A DNA stretch of 55,389 bases. Origin: Crocinitomicaceae bacterium (GTDB lineage Bacteria > Bacteroidota > Bacteroidia > Flavobacteriales_D > Crocinitomicaceae). Position numbers and translations under genes: made by a program. Positions 19,383 through 28,106 of the stretch are shown here, piece by piece (position 1 is the first letter of the stretch; each line of letters opens with the position of its first letter). The stretch spans positions 1-55,389 of the forward strand of contig JABURP010000072.1 of the NCBI GenBank assembly GCA_014762645.1, given 5' to 3'. Under the pieces are notes generated by a model. That model was not told the origin of the DNA, made no database searches, and was given only the letters and a program-made list of their open reading frames with translations.

Positions 19383-20423
19383 ATGAAAAGGTTGATTTTT
19401 TCTTTGATGATGATTTTTGCAGGTGCAGGAGTTTTCGCCCAACCAGATAACTCGGGTGATATCCGTGGACCAATTGCAAACCCATCACCGGGAGTACTGG
19501 ATGGAGTGTATGTGAGAGAGCACATCCCAACTAAGAAAGTGATCCCATACGAATTTGTTCGAGAGGCAGATGTTGCCTGGAGTAAACGTGTGTGGAGAGT
19601 AATCGACCTTAGGGAAAAATTCAATCACCCATTATATTACCCGCTGGATGACTTAAGACCTGGGGATGAAGAGGGAGATTTAGTGTGGAGAAAAAATCCT
19701 ACGCGTTGGAGTTTGTGGACTATCCTTAGATACCACGTCTTCACCGGAGATATTACACTCTATTCTCCGTTTGACCCTGATTGGTTTGCATGGAAAGATG
19801 GAGACCAGCTAAAGTATCCAATTACTCCAGCGCTTTACGGACAAGGTCCTTCGTACAATATGTACACGGATTCAGTATTCGCTAAGTATGTTAAAAACCT
19901 TGAATACTTTGGTCAATTGGACAAAACATCAGCTCGTGTGGCAGTAAAGTCACAAATTGATCCATTGATGGACTCGATTGATAACAACGGAAACGTTGTT
20001 TATTATGACAGAGAGTTCGAATGGTATACAGCTGAAGATATTGTTCAGTATAGAATCAAAGAAGACTGGTATTTTGACAATGAGCGGTCTGTAATGGATG
20101 TGAGAATTATCGCGATATGCCCTGTAGTGTATCAAATGGAAGGAACATCAATTTCCGGATTTAAAGAGTTATTCTGGGTGTATTTCCCTGAATGTAGATA
20201 CGTTTTACAAAACTTCTACGTACAGAGTAGACACAATGACTCACAAAGGATGTCCTTTGACGACCTTTTCTGGAAAAGAATGTTCAACAGCTACATCTAC
20301 AAGGAGTCAAATATTTATGACAGGGAATTGCAAAACTTTAGAGCTGGTGTAGAAGCACTACTCGAAGCTGAAAGGATCAAAGACAAGATCTTTAAGTTTG
20401 AGCATGACCTATGGAGCTTTTAG
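19383..20423 (+). CDS. gldN: T9SS periplasmic ring protein GldN (PorN)
   Basis: A 346-residue periplasmic protein that partners GldK in the ring below the outer membrane. It has a signal peptide (MKRLIFSLMMIFAGAGVFAQ) and the family blocks AWSKRVWRVIDLREKFNHPL, YDREFEWYTAEDIVQYRIKED and FKELFWVYFPECR, with a C-terminal RAGVEALLEAERIKDKIF helix. It starts 21 nt after gldM and ends the operon; a strong terminator follows 17 nt later. Confidence 0.95.
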   Translation: MKRLIFSLMMIFAGAGVFAQPDNSGDIRGPIANPSPGVLDGVYVREHIPTKKVIPYEFVREADVAWSKRVWRVIDLREKFNHPLYYPLDDLRPGDEEGDLVWRKNPTRWSLWTILRYHVFTGDITLYSPFDPDWFAWKDGDQLKYPITPALYGQGPSYNMYTDSVFAKYVKNLEYFGQLDKTSARVAVKSQIDPLMDSIDNNGNVVYYDREFEWYTAEDIVQYRIKEDWYFDNERSVMDVRIIAICPVVYQMEGTSISGFKELFWVYFPECRYVLQNFYVQSRHNDSQRMSFDDLFWKRMFNSYIYKESNIYDRELQNFRAGVEALLEAERIKDKIFKFEHDLWSF

Positions 20424-20440
20424 AATATATTTAACATTGA

Positions 20441-20476
20441 AAAAGGGGTGTCGAATTTTCGACACCCCTTTTTTTG
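20441..20476 (+). terminator. Rho-independent terminator of the T9SS operon
   Basis: The stem GGGGTGTCGA (20445-20454) pairs with TCGACACCCC (20459-20468) around a 4-nt loop and extends through A/T pairs into a run of seven T. It is placed immediately after gldN and is the strongest terminator in the window. Confidence 0.93.
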
Positions 20477-20480
20477 TTTA

Positions 20481-20488
20481 TACCTTTG
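20481..20488 (+). promoter_or_regulatory. Putative -7 box for the ABC-F gene
   Basis: TACCTTTG matches TAnnTTTG and ends seven nt before the ATG at 20496, so a transcript from it would be leaderless or nearly so. It directly follows the T9SS terminator, which leaves no room for a long leader. A -33 element would fall inside the terminator stem and is not clear. Confidence 0.45.
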
Positions 20489-20495
20489 CACCCGC

Positions 20496-22415
20496 ATGGT
20501 TCGAATTAGCGCATTATCATATCACTTACCTCAGGGATATCTTTATAAGGATATTTCCCTCTTTATTGACCGTGGAGATAAAATTGGTCTTACCGGTAAA
20601 AATGGCGTCGGAAAATCTACGTTGTTAGGATTAATATCTAAACAACTTAAACCTACTGAAGGGAATGTCATTCACGAAAAAGGTATTAGTCTGGGATATC
20701 TAACACAGGATATTGAGATTCCTAAAGATTTAACCATCCGGAACTATATAGAACAATCTAACAAAGAAGTTGCAGGTCTACAGGAACGTCTTGATTTTGT
20801 AAATAAAGAGCTGACAACACGAACAGATTATGAATCTGACGAATATTCCGGATTAATTGAAGAGGTGACAGAAATAAACGATCGGTTAACCATACTGGAT
20901 GCACATGCTATAGCTGAACGTATTGAGTTAGTTTTAAAAGGTCTGGGGTTTAAGCAAGATGATATAGACAAGGAAATAGGAAGCTTTAGTGGAGGCTGGC
21001 AAATGAGGGTAGAGCTTGCAAAATTATTAGTTAATAATCCAGATGTTCTGTTGATTGATGAGCCAACAAACCACCTCGACATTGTCTCAATACAATGGCT
21101 GGAGAATTATTTGATAAATTTTAAAGGCGGCCTGGTAGTAATTTCTCACGACCGTCGTTTTCTAGATAATGTAACAAACCGTACCGTTGAAATCGCCAAT
21201 CAAAGATTATACGACTATAAATGCAATTATTCAAAATACCTCGTGCTGCATCAGGAGGAAATGGAGCGAACCATTGCTGCCAAAAAGAACCAGGATCGAG
21301 AAATCAAACGAACCGAAGAATTAATAAATAAATATAGAGCAAAAGCGAATAAAGCGGCATTTGCACAAAGCTTGATTAAAAAGTTAGAAAAGGTTGATCG
21401 TATAGAAATAGATACCATTGAACGTGCTGCGTTTAATGTCAAGTTTACCGTTGATAATCCGTCAGGAAAACGCGTTTTGGATATCAAAAAATTATCAAAA
21501 TCTTACGGTGATAAGCAAATATTTAAAAACCTGGAAGTGCTGCTTTCCCGCGGTGAGAAAATTGCTTTACTGGGCCCGAATGGTGTAGGAAAATCAACTT
21601 TGATCAAATGTATTACAGGTGATGTGGATTTCGAAGGTACAATCGAAAGAGGACACAATGTGTCTATCGGTTATTTTGCGCAGGATTCAGCAGAAACCTT
21701 GGATCAGGATAAAACCGTATTTGAGACAATTGATGCAATAGCAAAGGGAGATAAACGAAAAGATATTCGATCAATTCTTGGAGCCTTTTTATTTAGTGGT
21801 GAAGATGTTGATAAACAGGTTAAGGTTTTATCTGGAGGGGAACGGACGCGACTAGCCATCTGTAAGCTCCTCTTCTCTGATTTTAACTTGCTTATCATGG
21901 ATGAGCCTACGAATCACCTGGATATTCAGAGTAAAGAGATATTAAAAGATGCCTTGAAAACCTATGAAGGTACATTGTTACTGGTATCTCATGACCGGGA
22001 TTTCCTGGATGGTTTGAGCAATAAAATATGGGAAATCCACCCCACCAGTATAAAGCTGCATTATTTTGGAGTGAACGAGTTTTTAAAACGTTATGAAGAG
22101 GAGGATATCGTATCGAATGAAAAATCCAATGCGTCAAAGGTAACGAATGACAAATTGGGCTATAAAGAATCTAAAGAACAAAAAGCTCAAATAAATAAAC
22201 TTGAGAACAAAATCAAAAAAGCAGAACAAGAGATAGAAATCCTGGAAAAGGAAATTGCAGTTAAAACCCTTGAACTGGAAGGAACCAATTACGAAGAACA
22301 TTCGAATTATCAGGAATTAGTCAGTGAACTGAATAAGTTGCAATCAAACCTGGACGAAAATATGGAGATTTGGGAGCGTTCGTCTGCTGAGCTTGAAAGC
22401 CTCAAGAACGCTTAA
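20496..22415 (+). CDS. ABC-F family ATP-binding protein
   Basis: A 639-residue soluble protein with two ABC ATPase domains and no membrane segment, the ABC-F layout of ribosome-associated factors (EttA/Uup/YdiF group). Domain 1 has Walker A GKNGVGKST, signature SFSGGWQMRVELA and LLIDEPTNHLD. Domain 2 has GPNGVGKST, LSGGERTRLAI and LIMDEPTNHLD. Between them is a charged P-site-tRNA-interaction-type linker (DREIKRTEELINKYRAKANK). The C-terminal 90 residues are a coiled coil (INKLENKIKKAEQEIEIL), as in Uup/YdiF. The start MVRISALSYHLPQG was chosen because an upstream in-frame ATG lies in the terminator. Its 3' end overlaps the convergent acyltransferase gene by 14 bases. Confidence 0.92.
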   Translation: MVRISALSYHLPQGYLYKDISLFIDRGDKIGLTGKNGVGKSTLLGLISKQLKPTEGNVIHEKGISLGYLTQDIEIPKDLTIRNYIEQSNKEVAGLQERLDFVNKELTTRTDYESDEYSGLIEEVTEINDRLTILDAHAIAERIELVLKGLGFKQDDIDKEIGSFSGGWQMRVELAKLLVNNPDVLLIDEPTNHLDIVSIQWLENYLINFKGGLVVISHDRRFLDNVTNRTVEIANQRLYDYKCNYSKYLVLHQEEMERTIAAKKNQDREIKRTEELINKYRAKANKAAFAQSLIKKLEKVDRIEIDTIERAAFNVKFTVDNPSGKRVLDIKKLSKSYGDKQIFKNLEVLLSRGEKIALLGPNGVGKSTLIKCITGDVDFEGTIERGHNVSIGYFAQDSAETLDQDKTVFETIDAIAKGDKRKDIRSILGAFLFSGEDVDKQVKVLSGGERTRLAICKLLFSDFNLLIMDEPTNHLDIQSKEILKDALKTYEGTLLLVSHDRDFLDGLSNKIWEIHPTSIKLHYFGVNEFLKRYEEEDIVSNEKSNASKVTNDKLGYKESKEQKAQINKLENKIKKAEQEIEILEKEIAVKTLELEGTNYEEHSNYQELVSELNKLQSNLDENMEIWERSSAELESLKNA

Positions 22416-23514
22416 ACTCTTTCTTTATATTGAGAATTGGTCTCTCGTAAAGCCTGTAACTTAAATCCGCTACTAGCCAGGTCATTGTAAAACTAAATAT
22501 CAGAAAGAATATTTGGATTATAGGAGTAGATAAGTCAAATTCTAACGAGTGTACGGCAATAATGCCTAAAACCATAATAATCGATTGATAAACGATCAAT
22601 CCGTAACTAATTTTTCCAAATCTGGAGATAATTTTATTCTTTCTGAATTTAAGGAGGGATTCTTTCGCATAGGTTTGTTCAATAACAACATATCCAAAAA
22701 AGGTACAGGTAAGAAGTGGAACAATTATACCGATCAACGTATCTCCAAAAAATAGGTAACCTAGAGCTAATGCTCCTACACCACCCATATATAACAACAG
22801 GTGTGTGCCTTTCGATAAATGTTTTATCAAATCAACTGTCCGCTCATCATTTCGAATGATATGTGCTACAAAGGCTCCAATTCCAATAGGAATCCCAGCA
22901 CTTAACGTATCAAATTCAAACGTAGAATCACTTAATGCATGGTAAACACGAGAAAAGATCCCAACTACAACTAAGATAATTCCTACAATTTTTAATTGTT
23001 GAATAAAGAACTTGAGTATAATCCCCCAGAAAACATAAAATTGAATGAACATATACACCGTCCAGACAATCACCAAATAGATGTATTGTTCCTTCGTAAT
23101 CTCCGCAAAGTAATTAGGGAAAAGGAAAACGTAACTCGTTGGTTTTGGTACCGATATTGGCGTTAGCCCCAACTCCTTAATAATCCATGGATGTATGAGA
23201 AATGTGAATAGTAGGGCTACTGCAAATACGGGGAAAATTCGCATCATCCTTCTGATGTAAAATGATTTTAGTGCGAATGATTTGTGGTACTTATATTCCC
23301 GCAATGCATGTGAAGTCAGTAAAAATGAAGAAAGAAAAAAGAAAAAATCGATACTGTTTTGCTTGATGTAATTCATGGCATTACCCATATCTGAAATAAA
23401 AGGGTTATCCTCAGAAGACATCAGATATAAGGCGCAATACAGAAATACAGGAATAAATGCAATAAAACGCAATGCATCAAGATCCTTGAAATGAAGTCTT
23501 TTCTTTCTTCCCAT
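22402..23514 (-). CDS. Acyltransferase family 3 (OafA/WecH-like) membrane protein
   Basis: A 370-residue integral membrane protein with about ten helices, of the acyltransferase-3 family that O-acylates surface sugars. The opening LDALRFIAFIPVFLYC matches the family start, normally of the form LDxLRgxAxxxVxxxH; the conserved His position is Cys27 here. The second family motif, YIRRMMRIFPVF, is intact. The missing His is thought to be important for catalysis in this family, so activity is uncertain. The gene overlaps the ABC-F gene tail to tail and is divergent from lnt. The target sugar is unknown. Confidence 0.82.
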   Translation of the reverse strand: MGRKKRLHFKDLDALRFIAFIPVFLYCALYLMSSEDNPFISDMGNAMNYIKQNSIDFFFFLSSFLLTSHALREYKYHKSFALKSFYIRRMMRIFPVFAVALLFTFLIHPWIIKELGLTPISVPKPTSYVFLFPNYFAEITKEQYIYLVIVWTVYMFIQFYVFWGIILKFFIQQLKIVGIILVVVGIFSRVYHALSDSTFEFDTLSAGIPIGIGAFVAHIIRNDERTVDLIKHLSKGTHLLLYMGGVGALALGYLFFGDTLIGIIVPLLTCTFFGYVVIEQTYAKESLLKFRKNKIISRFGKISYGLIVYQSIIMVLGIIAVHSLEFDLSTPIIQIFFLIFSFTMTWLVADLSYRLYERPILNIKKEFKRS

Positions 23515-23643
23515 GTTAATTTTTCGTATCAGTGTTTATACAACAGTTAAGTTGTAAAGGTTTCATAAAATCCCCGAATTATCGTGGGTTTTGAAAAATA
23601 AACTACGAATTTTTATTCCCTACATAATTGGTCAGTATTTGAT

Positions 23644-23651
23644 TAAATTTG
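23644..23651 (+). promoter_or_regulatory. Putative -7 box for lnt
   Basis: TAAATTTG matches TAnnTTTG and ends four nt before the lnt ATG at 23656; transcription would begin at the start codon. No -33 TTTG at 19-21 nt spacing was found. Confidence 0.35.
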
Positions 23652-23655
23652 CTCC

Positions 23656-25278
23656 ATGAAATTGAAAGTATGGCATCTTTTTTTACTCTCAATTCTTGGA
23701 GGTACAATTCTGGGAGTCAGTTTTCCGTTTACAGGAGGATTATTTCCACTGGCTTTCATTGGATTTGTGCCATTTCTAATAATTTCATATTCATTAAATC
23801 AAGAGAAGATCAAGGGAAGGATATGGATTCGCTTTCTATGTAATTATCTAGGCTTTATCCTCTTTAATGCCATTACTTCCTGGTGGATTTATTACGCTTC
23901 ACCCAGTGGAACGTACATGGCAATTCTGGCAAATTCTATGTTGATGACCCTTCCATTGGGCTTAACCGGCTTCCTAACCCGGCAGTTGGGTGAAAACAAA
24001 GGTTTGTTGTCTTTTTTGGTGCTTTGGTTATCATTTGAACACATACACTACTACTGGGATTTATCCTGGCCATGGTTAAACATTGGGCATGTGTTAGGAA
24101 CACAACCCAAACTCATCCAATGGTATGAATACTCTGGTGTTGCAGGCGGTACTTTCTGGATCTTGCTTGTGAATATTATTGTGTACATGCTACTTCGCAA
24201 CCGCTTCTTAAAAAATGAAACATGGAAAATACAAACGCCTAATTTTATTTTCCTGGGACTGGCTTTGTTTTTTCCGGTTATTAGCAGCCTGTTCATTTAT
24301 TTCCGCTACGAAGAAAAAGTTGACCCAGTTGATATTGTGATTGTCCAACCAAATGTTGAAGCGCATACAGAAAAATTCGTTATCCCTGTTTCGCAGCAAT
24401 TGGATAAGATGTATAAGGTTACCGAAGAACATGTAACCGAGAATACGGATCTGGTTGTTTGCCCGGAGACCGCAATTCCATGGGGGAAGAACGAGGCTGA
24501 GTTGGAAACGAATACATCTATTTTAAGCGTCAAAAATTTTATTCAAACCCATTATGAAGTTCCATGGATAATAGGTGCGGACACCTATGAAGTATTCAAG
24601 GAGAAAAGATCTGCGGCCAGTCAACCATACGGTCCGTATTGGGCGGAAAATTATAATACGGCCCTGTTAATTCAGGCAGACCTTCCGATAATTTCTTATC
24701 ATAAGGCCAAACTTGTTTTAGGAGGTGAAAAATTACCCTTTGTAGAATCATTACCATTTTTGGCAGAATATTCGGTAGAACTTGGTGGTACATCTGGATT
24801 GTTAGGAGTCGGGGAAGAGCCAAAAGTACTGGAAGCCAAAGGAGTTGGATATGCTCCACTTATCTGCTATGAATCAGTGTATGGTGATTATGTGACCTAT
24901 TTTGTGCGAAAAGGAGCAGAAATTATTTGTGTGATAACAAATGACGGTTGGTGGAGAGATACTCCGGGATACAAGCAACACCGCATGTTTTCACAAATTC
25001 GGGCAATTGAAAACAGAAGGTCCGTTGCGCGATCTGCAAATACAGGAATATCATGCTTTATTGATCAAAGAGGAGAAATTATTTCAGAGTTGGGGTGGAA
25101 TGAATACGGAGCCCTTCATGAAACCATCAACAGAAATAAAGAATTTACAGTTTTTACCAAGTACGGTAGCATTCTGGGCAGGATTGCCTGCTACTTAGCA
25201 ATAGCCATGTTGTTGTATGGTTTGGTAACCCGATTGAAAAAGATCGGCTTCATTGCTGAAAAGTTCGTAAGAAAATAA
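23656..25278 (+). CDS. lnt: Apolipoprotein N-acyltransferase Lnt
   Basis: A 540-residue inner-membrane enzyme that adds the third acyl chain to lipoproteins. The N-terminal half has about seven helices and the C-terminal half is a nitrilase-like periplasmic domain. The catalytic triad is visible as Glu271 (VCPETAIPWG), Lys350 (YHKAKLVLGGEKLPF) and Cys404 (PLICYESVYGD). One last helix sits near the C-terminus. Length is normal. The window encodes several lipoproteins (GldK, LptE and the DUF1566 protein) that would be its substrates. Two nt downstream nothing overlaps; grpE follows after 148 nt that hold inverted and direct repeats. Confidence 0.95.
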   Translation: MKLKVWHLFLLSILGGTILGVSFPFTGGLFPLAFIGFVPFLIISYSLNQEKIKGRIWIRFLCNYLGFILFNAITSWWIYYASPSGTYMAILANSMLMTLPLGLTGFLTRQLGENKGLLSFLVLWLSFEHIHYYWDLSWPWLNIGHVLGTQPKLIQWYEYSGVAGGTFWILLVNIIVYMLLRNRFLKNETWKIQTPNFIFLGLALFFPVISSLFIYFRYEEKVDPVDIVIVQPNVEAHTEKFVIPVSQQLDKMYKVTEEHVTENTDLVVCPETAIPWGKNEAELETNTSILSVKNFIQTHYEVPWIIGADTYEVFKEKRSAASQPYGPYWAENYNTALLIQADLPIISYHKAKLVLGGEKLPFVESLPFLAEYSVELGGTSGLLGVGEEPKVLEAKGVGYAPLICYESVYGDYVTYFVRKGAEIICVITNDGWWRDTPGYKQHRMFSQIRAIENRRSVARSANTGISCFIDQRGEIISELGWNEYGALHETINRNKEFTVFTKYGSILGRIACYLAIAMLLYGLVTRLKKIGFIAEKFVRK

Positions 25279-25297
25279 CCTTAAGTCTCATTATTAT

Positions 25298-25370
25298 TGA
25301 CAAATTTGCAGCCCGTTATGACGGCTTGAACTCATAATTTGTCGATTATCTGACATTTTGTGACACATTG
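25298..25370. promoter_or_regulatory. Repeat-rich control region upstream of grpE
   Basis: Three elements are seen. Outer inverted arms are GACAAATT (25299-25306) and AATTTGTC (25336-25343). A nested smaller stem is AGCC (25310-25313) with GGCT (25323-25326). A 10-bp direct repeat is TGACATTTTG then TGACACATTG (25351-25370), matching at 8 of 10 places. The region lies 57 nt before the grpE start. An operator for the heat-shock genes is a reasonable inference; a weak lnt terminator is the alternative, but no T-run follows. CIRCE is absent. Confidence 0.4.
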
Positions 25371-25426
25371 TCCTGTATGCGGAAATGGCAATGTTTTTGA
25401 ATGTTTCAATATAAACGAACTTACTG

Positions 25427-25996
25427 ATGTCAAAGAAAAAAGATAAGAAAAAAGAGGAAACTGTAGATCAGGTGGAAAATTCGGAAAAAGATGTAATGGA
25501 TAATTCCGAAGAGTCTACAGAGAAGAAAAGCGATAAATCTGAAGAAACGAAAGAGAAATCGCTTGAGGAGAAGTATGAGGAACTTCAGTCCAAGTACTTG
25601 CTGTTGTATTCAGATTTTGACAATTTCAGGAAACGAACCATAAAAGAAAAGGCTGAAACACTAAGCAGAGCCAGCGGAGATGTCATAAAAGATCTTTTAG
25701 TAGTTCTGGATGATTTTGAACGTGCTATTTCTACGAATGAGAATGTAGATGACCCGGAAGCGGTAAAAGAAGGATTTAAATTGATACATCACAAAATGTT
25801 AAACATTCTTCAATCTAAGGGATTGGAGGCTATGGATGCCAAAGGTGAACCGTTTGACTCTGATAAGCACGAAGCAATTACCCAAATTCCTGTGGAGGAT
25901 GAGGATCAGAAAGGCAAAGTGGTTGATGTAGTTGAGAGAGGGTATAATTTAAAGGGATCAGTTTTGCGTTATGCAAAAGTGGTAGTTGGACAGTAA
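25427..25996 (+). CDS. grpE: Nucleotide exchange factor GrpE
   Basis: A 189-residue co-chaperone that releases ADP from DnaK. A charged Lys/Glu-rich disordered N-terminus (about residues 1-55) is followed by the long coiled-coil dimer helix (YLLLYSDFDNFRKRTIKEK) and a C-terminal beta domain (FDSDKHEAITQIPVED, then VVERGYNLKGSVLRYAKVVV). All match the family. dnaJ begins nine nt later; dnaK itself is not in the window. Confidence 0.96.
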   Translation: MSKKKDKKKEETVDQVENSEKDVMDNSEESTEKKSDKSEETKEKSLEEKYEELQSKYLLLYSDFDNFRKRTIKEKAETLSRASGDVIKDLLVVLDDFERAISTNENVDDPEAVKEGFKLIHHKMLNILQSKGLEAMDAKGEPFDSDKHEAITQIPVEDEDQKGKVVDVVERGYNLKGSVLRYAKVVVGQ

Positions 25997-26005
25997 GGAA
26001 TACAC

Positions 26006-27133
26006 ATGAGCAAAAGAGATTATTACGACATATTAGGCGTTAGCAAGTCTGCTGATGAAAAGGAGATTAAAAAGGCTTACCGGAAGATTGCGTTAAAGTA
26101 TCACCCCGATAAGAATCCTGATGACAAAGAAGCTGAAGAGAAGTTTAAGGAAGCAGCTGAGGCTTATGAAGTATTGTCAGATGCAGACAAGAGGGCGAGA
26201 TACGATCAATTTGGTCATCAGGGAGTTGCCGGTGCAGCCGGTGGCGGTGGCGGTTTCGGTGGCATGAATATGGATGATATCTTCGACCAGTTTGGGGATA
26301 TTTTTGGAAGTGCATTTGGCGGCGGAAGCAGATTTGGCGGAAGAAGCGGAGGTGGACAACGTGTAGCACGTGGTTCTGACCTACGTATCAAGATTAAATT
26401 GAACCTCAAAGAGATTGCCAACGGTGTCAGGAAAAAAATCAAGGTAAACAAGCTGGTTAACGCAGAAGGTGTTACTTACAATACCTGTAAAACCTGTAAC
26501 GGTCAGGGTAGGGTAGTTCGTGTAATGCAAACCCCTTTAGGATCTATGCAGACCCAAAGCACTTGTCAAACGTGTAGAGGTACAGGAAAAATTATCGGAA
26601 ATCGTCCTGCAGGGGTGGATGCTCAAGGGCTGAAACGTCAGGAAGAACTCGTTGAAATAAACATTCCGGCTGGTGTGGAAGATGGTATGCAACTCAAAGT
26701 GGGGGGTAAAGGTAATGCTGGTCCTTTTGACGGTGTACCTGGTGACTTACTTGTAGTTATTGAAGAGGAAAAAAATGATCTGCTTCAGCGAGATGGTGAA
26801 AACCTGCATTATGAGGCTTATGTAAGTTTTATAGATGCTGCTTTAGGTAACTCTATTGAAGTACCGTTGGTAGAAGGCCGAGCCAAAATAAAAGTTGAAC
26901 CGGGAACTCAATCTGGGAAAATGTTGAGATTGAAAGGTAAAGGATTACCTTCAGTTCACGGGTATGGCACCGGAGACTTATTTGTTCACATTAACGTTTG
27001 GACGCCAAAGAAACTTACATCTGAAGAAAAAGAAATCCTTGAAAACCTCAGGTCATCTGAAAATTTTAAACCTAAACCAGGTAGAAAAGAACAGGGATTC
27101 TTCTCTAAGATGAAGGACTTCTTTGCGGGTTAA
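26006..27133 (+). CDS. dnaJ: Chaperone DnaJ with only two of four zinc motifs
   Basis: A 375-residue type I Hsp40. The J domain (residues 4-70, HPD at 33-35) is followed by a Gly/Phe region (about 71-120), a cysteine region and the two C-terminal substrate domains. A normal DnaJ has four CxxCxGxG motifs. Here only two exist, CKTCNGQG (161-168) and CQTCRGTG (187-194), with the PLGSMQTQ loop between them as in motifs 2-3. The places of motifs 1 and 4 hold [11 protein letters not shown] and [14 protein letters not shown]. Since motifs 1 and 4 build zinc site I and motifs 2 and 3 build site II, site I is cleanly gone while site II remains. Everything else, including the grpE neighbour, marks it as the main DnaJ. 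Confidence 0.95.
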   Translation: MSKRDYYDILGVSKSADEKEIKKAYRKIALKYHPDKNPDDKEAEEKFKEAAEAYEVLSDADKRARYDQFGHQGVAGAAGGGGGFGGMNMDDIFDQFGDIFGSAFGGGSRFGGRSGGGQRVARGSDLRIKIKLNLKEIANGVRKKIKVNKLVNAEGVTYNTCKTCNGQGRVVRVMQTPLGSMQTQSTCQTCRGTGKIIGNRPAGVDAQGLKRQEELVEINIPAGVEDGMQLKVGGKGNAGPFDGVPGDLLVVIEEEKNDLLQRDGENLHYEAYVSFIDAALGNSIEVPLVEGRAKIKVEPGTQSGKMLRLKGKGLPSVHGYGTGDLFVHINVWTPKKLTSEEKEILENLRSSENFKPKPGRKEQGFFSKMKDFFAG

Positions 27134-27162
27134 GCAAATTAAGCGACGTTGTTCTAACGCGA

Positions 27163-28098
27163 TTAATATCTTGGCATGGCAGAGTCAGGAGTTTTCTCTT
27201 TTCCGTAGATGTCAAATATGAGCATGAGCTCATGGCTTCCGGATGAGAAGTCACTTAGTTCACTAAAGCTATAATCGTACGAATACCCCATCTCAAGCAT
27301 TGGATTCAAACGGAATCTTAGTAAAGCTGCAAGGTCGTTGGACGTTCTGTAATTTAGTCCGAATCCAAATTTCTTGTTGATCACGAATACGGTACTCAGA
27401 TCAACTTGAAAAGGTGCACCGGAAACGTGTTTGAAGATCGTAGATGAATTCAGATCAAACTTATCATTGATCGCCCAGGAATATCCCCCATGAAGATAAA
27501 AATGCCAGTCAGAGATGTCAAAACTGGTGGTGCCATTAAATTCTGTAGAATATTCTATGCTGTTCTTCAATAAATTAGGAAGGGCAATCCCTACATAGAA
27601 TTTCTTGGCTTTGTAGTAGGCTCCAAATTTAAAATTTGGCATTGCCAGCGTTGGTGTATTTGCCTGGAATTGTGGGTCAACAATATTTGTTTCAACTTCA
27701 GCATAATCACTTTGACTCAGACGCAATGTTGCTGACATTCCAAATGACAAGGTGGACGTCTCATTAATCTTTAATGTATAGGCATACGAACCAGCAATCT
27801 CCGTATTATTGTTTACGCCGATACGATCATTTACTACCGTTAATCCGAGACGATTACTCAATCCTCCAACAGGTGAATTAAAATTAAATCCGATCAATTG
27901 TGGCGCACCATCAAATCCTGTCCACTGATTTTTATAAAATATGGAGCCATTCATATTGTCATACATCCCCATACTTGCAGGGTTTATAAATGGTTGATGC
28001 ATCATGTATTGCGTCATGTGAAATTGACTTTGTCCATAACTGTTTGAAGCCATAAACAACGCTACAATCGCTACCAATTTTGCTAATATCTTTCTCAT
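27163..28098 (-). CDS. PorP/SprF family protein paired with a type B adhesin
   Basis: A 311-residue outer-membrane protein of the PorP/SprF family, with signal peptide MRKILAKLVAIVALFMASNSYGQ, the opening FHMTQYMMHQPFINPASMG, YKNQWTGFDGAPQ and a strand-rich body ending HELMLIFDIYGKEK. It follows the 1588-residue adhesin gene by eight nt. In Bacteroidota, PorP/SprF genes that follow type B CTD proteins are known or presumed to help secrete or anchor that partner at the cell surface (SprB-SprF is the model). It is therefore expected to serve the adjacent protein, while the copy at 14 kb belongs to the secretion core. Confidence 0.9.
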   Translation of the reverse strand: MRKILAKLVAIVALFMASNSYGQSQFHMTQYMMHQPFINPASMGMYDNMNGSIFYKNQWTGFDGAPQLIGFNFNSPVGGLSNRLGLTVVNDRIGVNNNTEIAGSYAYTLKINETSTLSFGMSATLRLSQSDYAEVETNIVDPQFQANTPTLAMPNFKFGAYYKAKKFYVGIALPNLLKNSIEYSTEFNGTTSFDISDWHFYLHGGYSWAINDKFDLNSSTIFKHVSGAPFQVDLSTVFVINKKFGFGLNYRTSNDLAALLRFRLNPMLEMGYSYDYSFSELSDFSSGSHELMLIFDIYGKEKTPDSAMPRY

Positions 28099-28106
28099 AA
28101 GGCGAT

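Noticed and set aside
18875-19624. Long minus-strand open frame (249 codons) over gldM and gldN
   Set aside because: It lies antisense to two well-conserved genes, its translation is low-complexity Pro/Thr/Ser without a family match, and it has no promoter or independent context.
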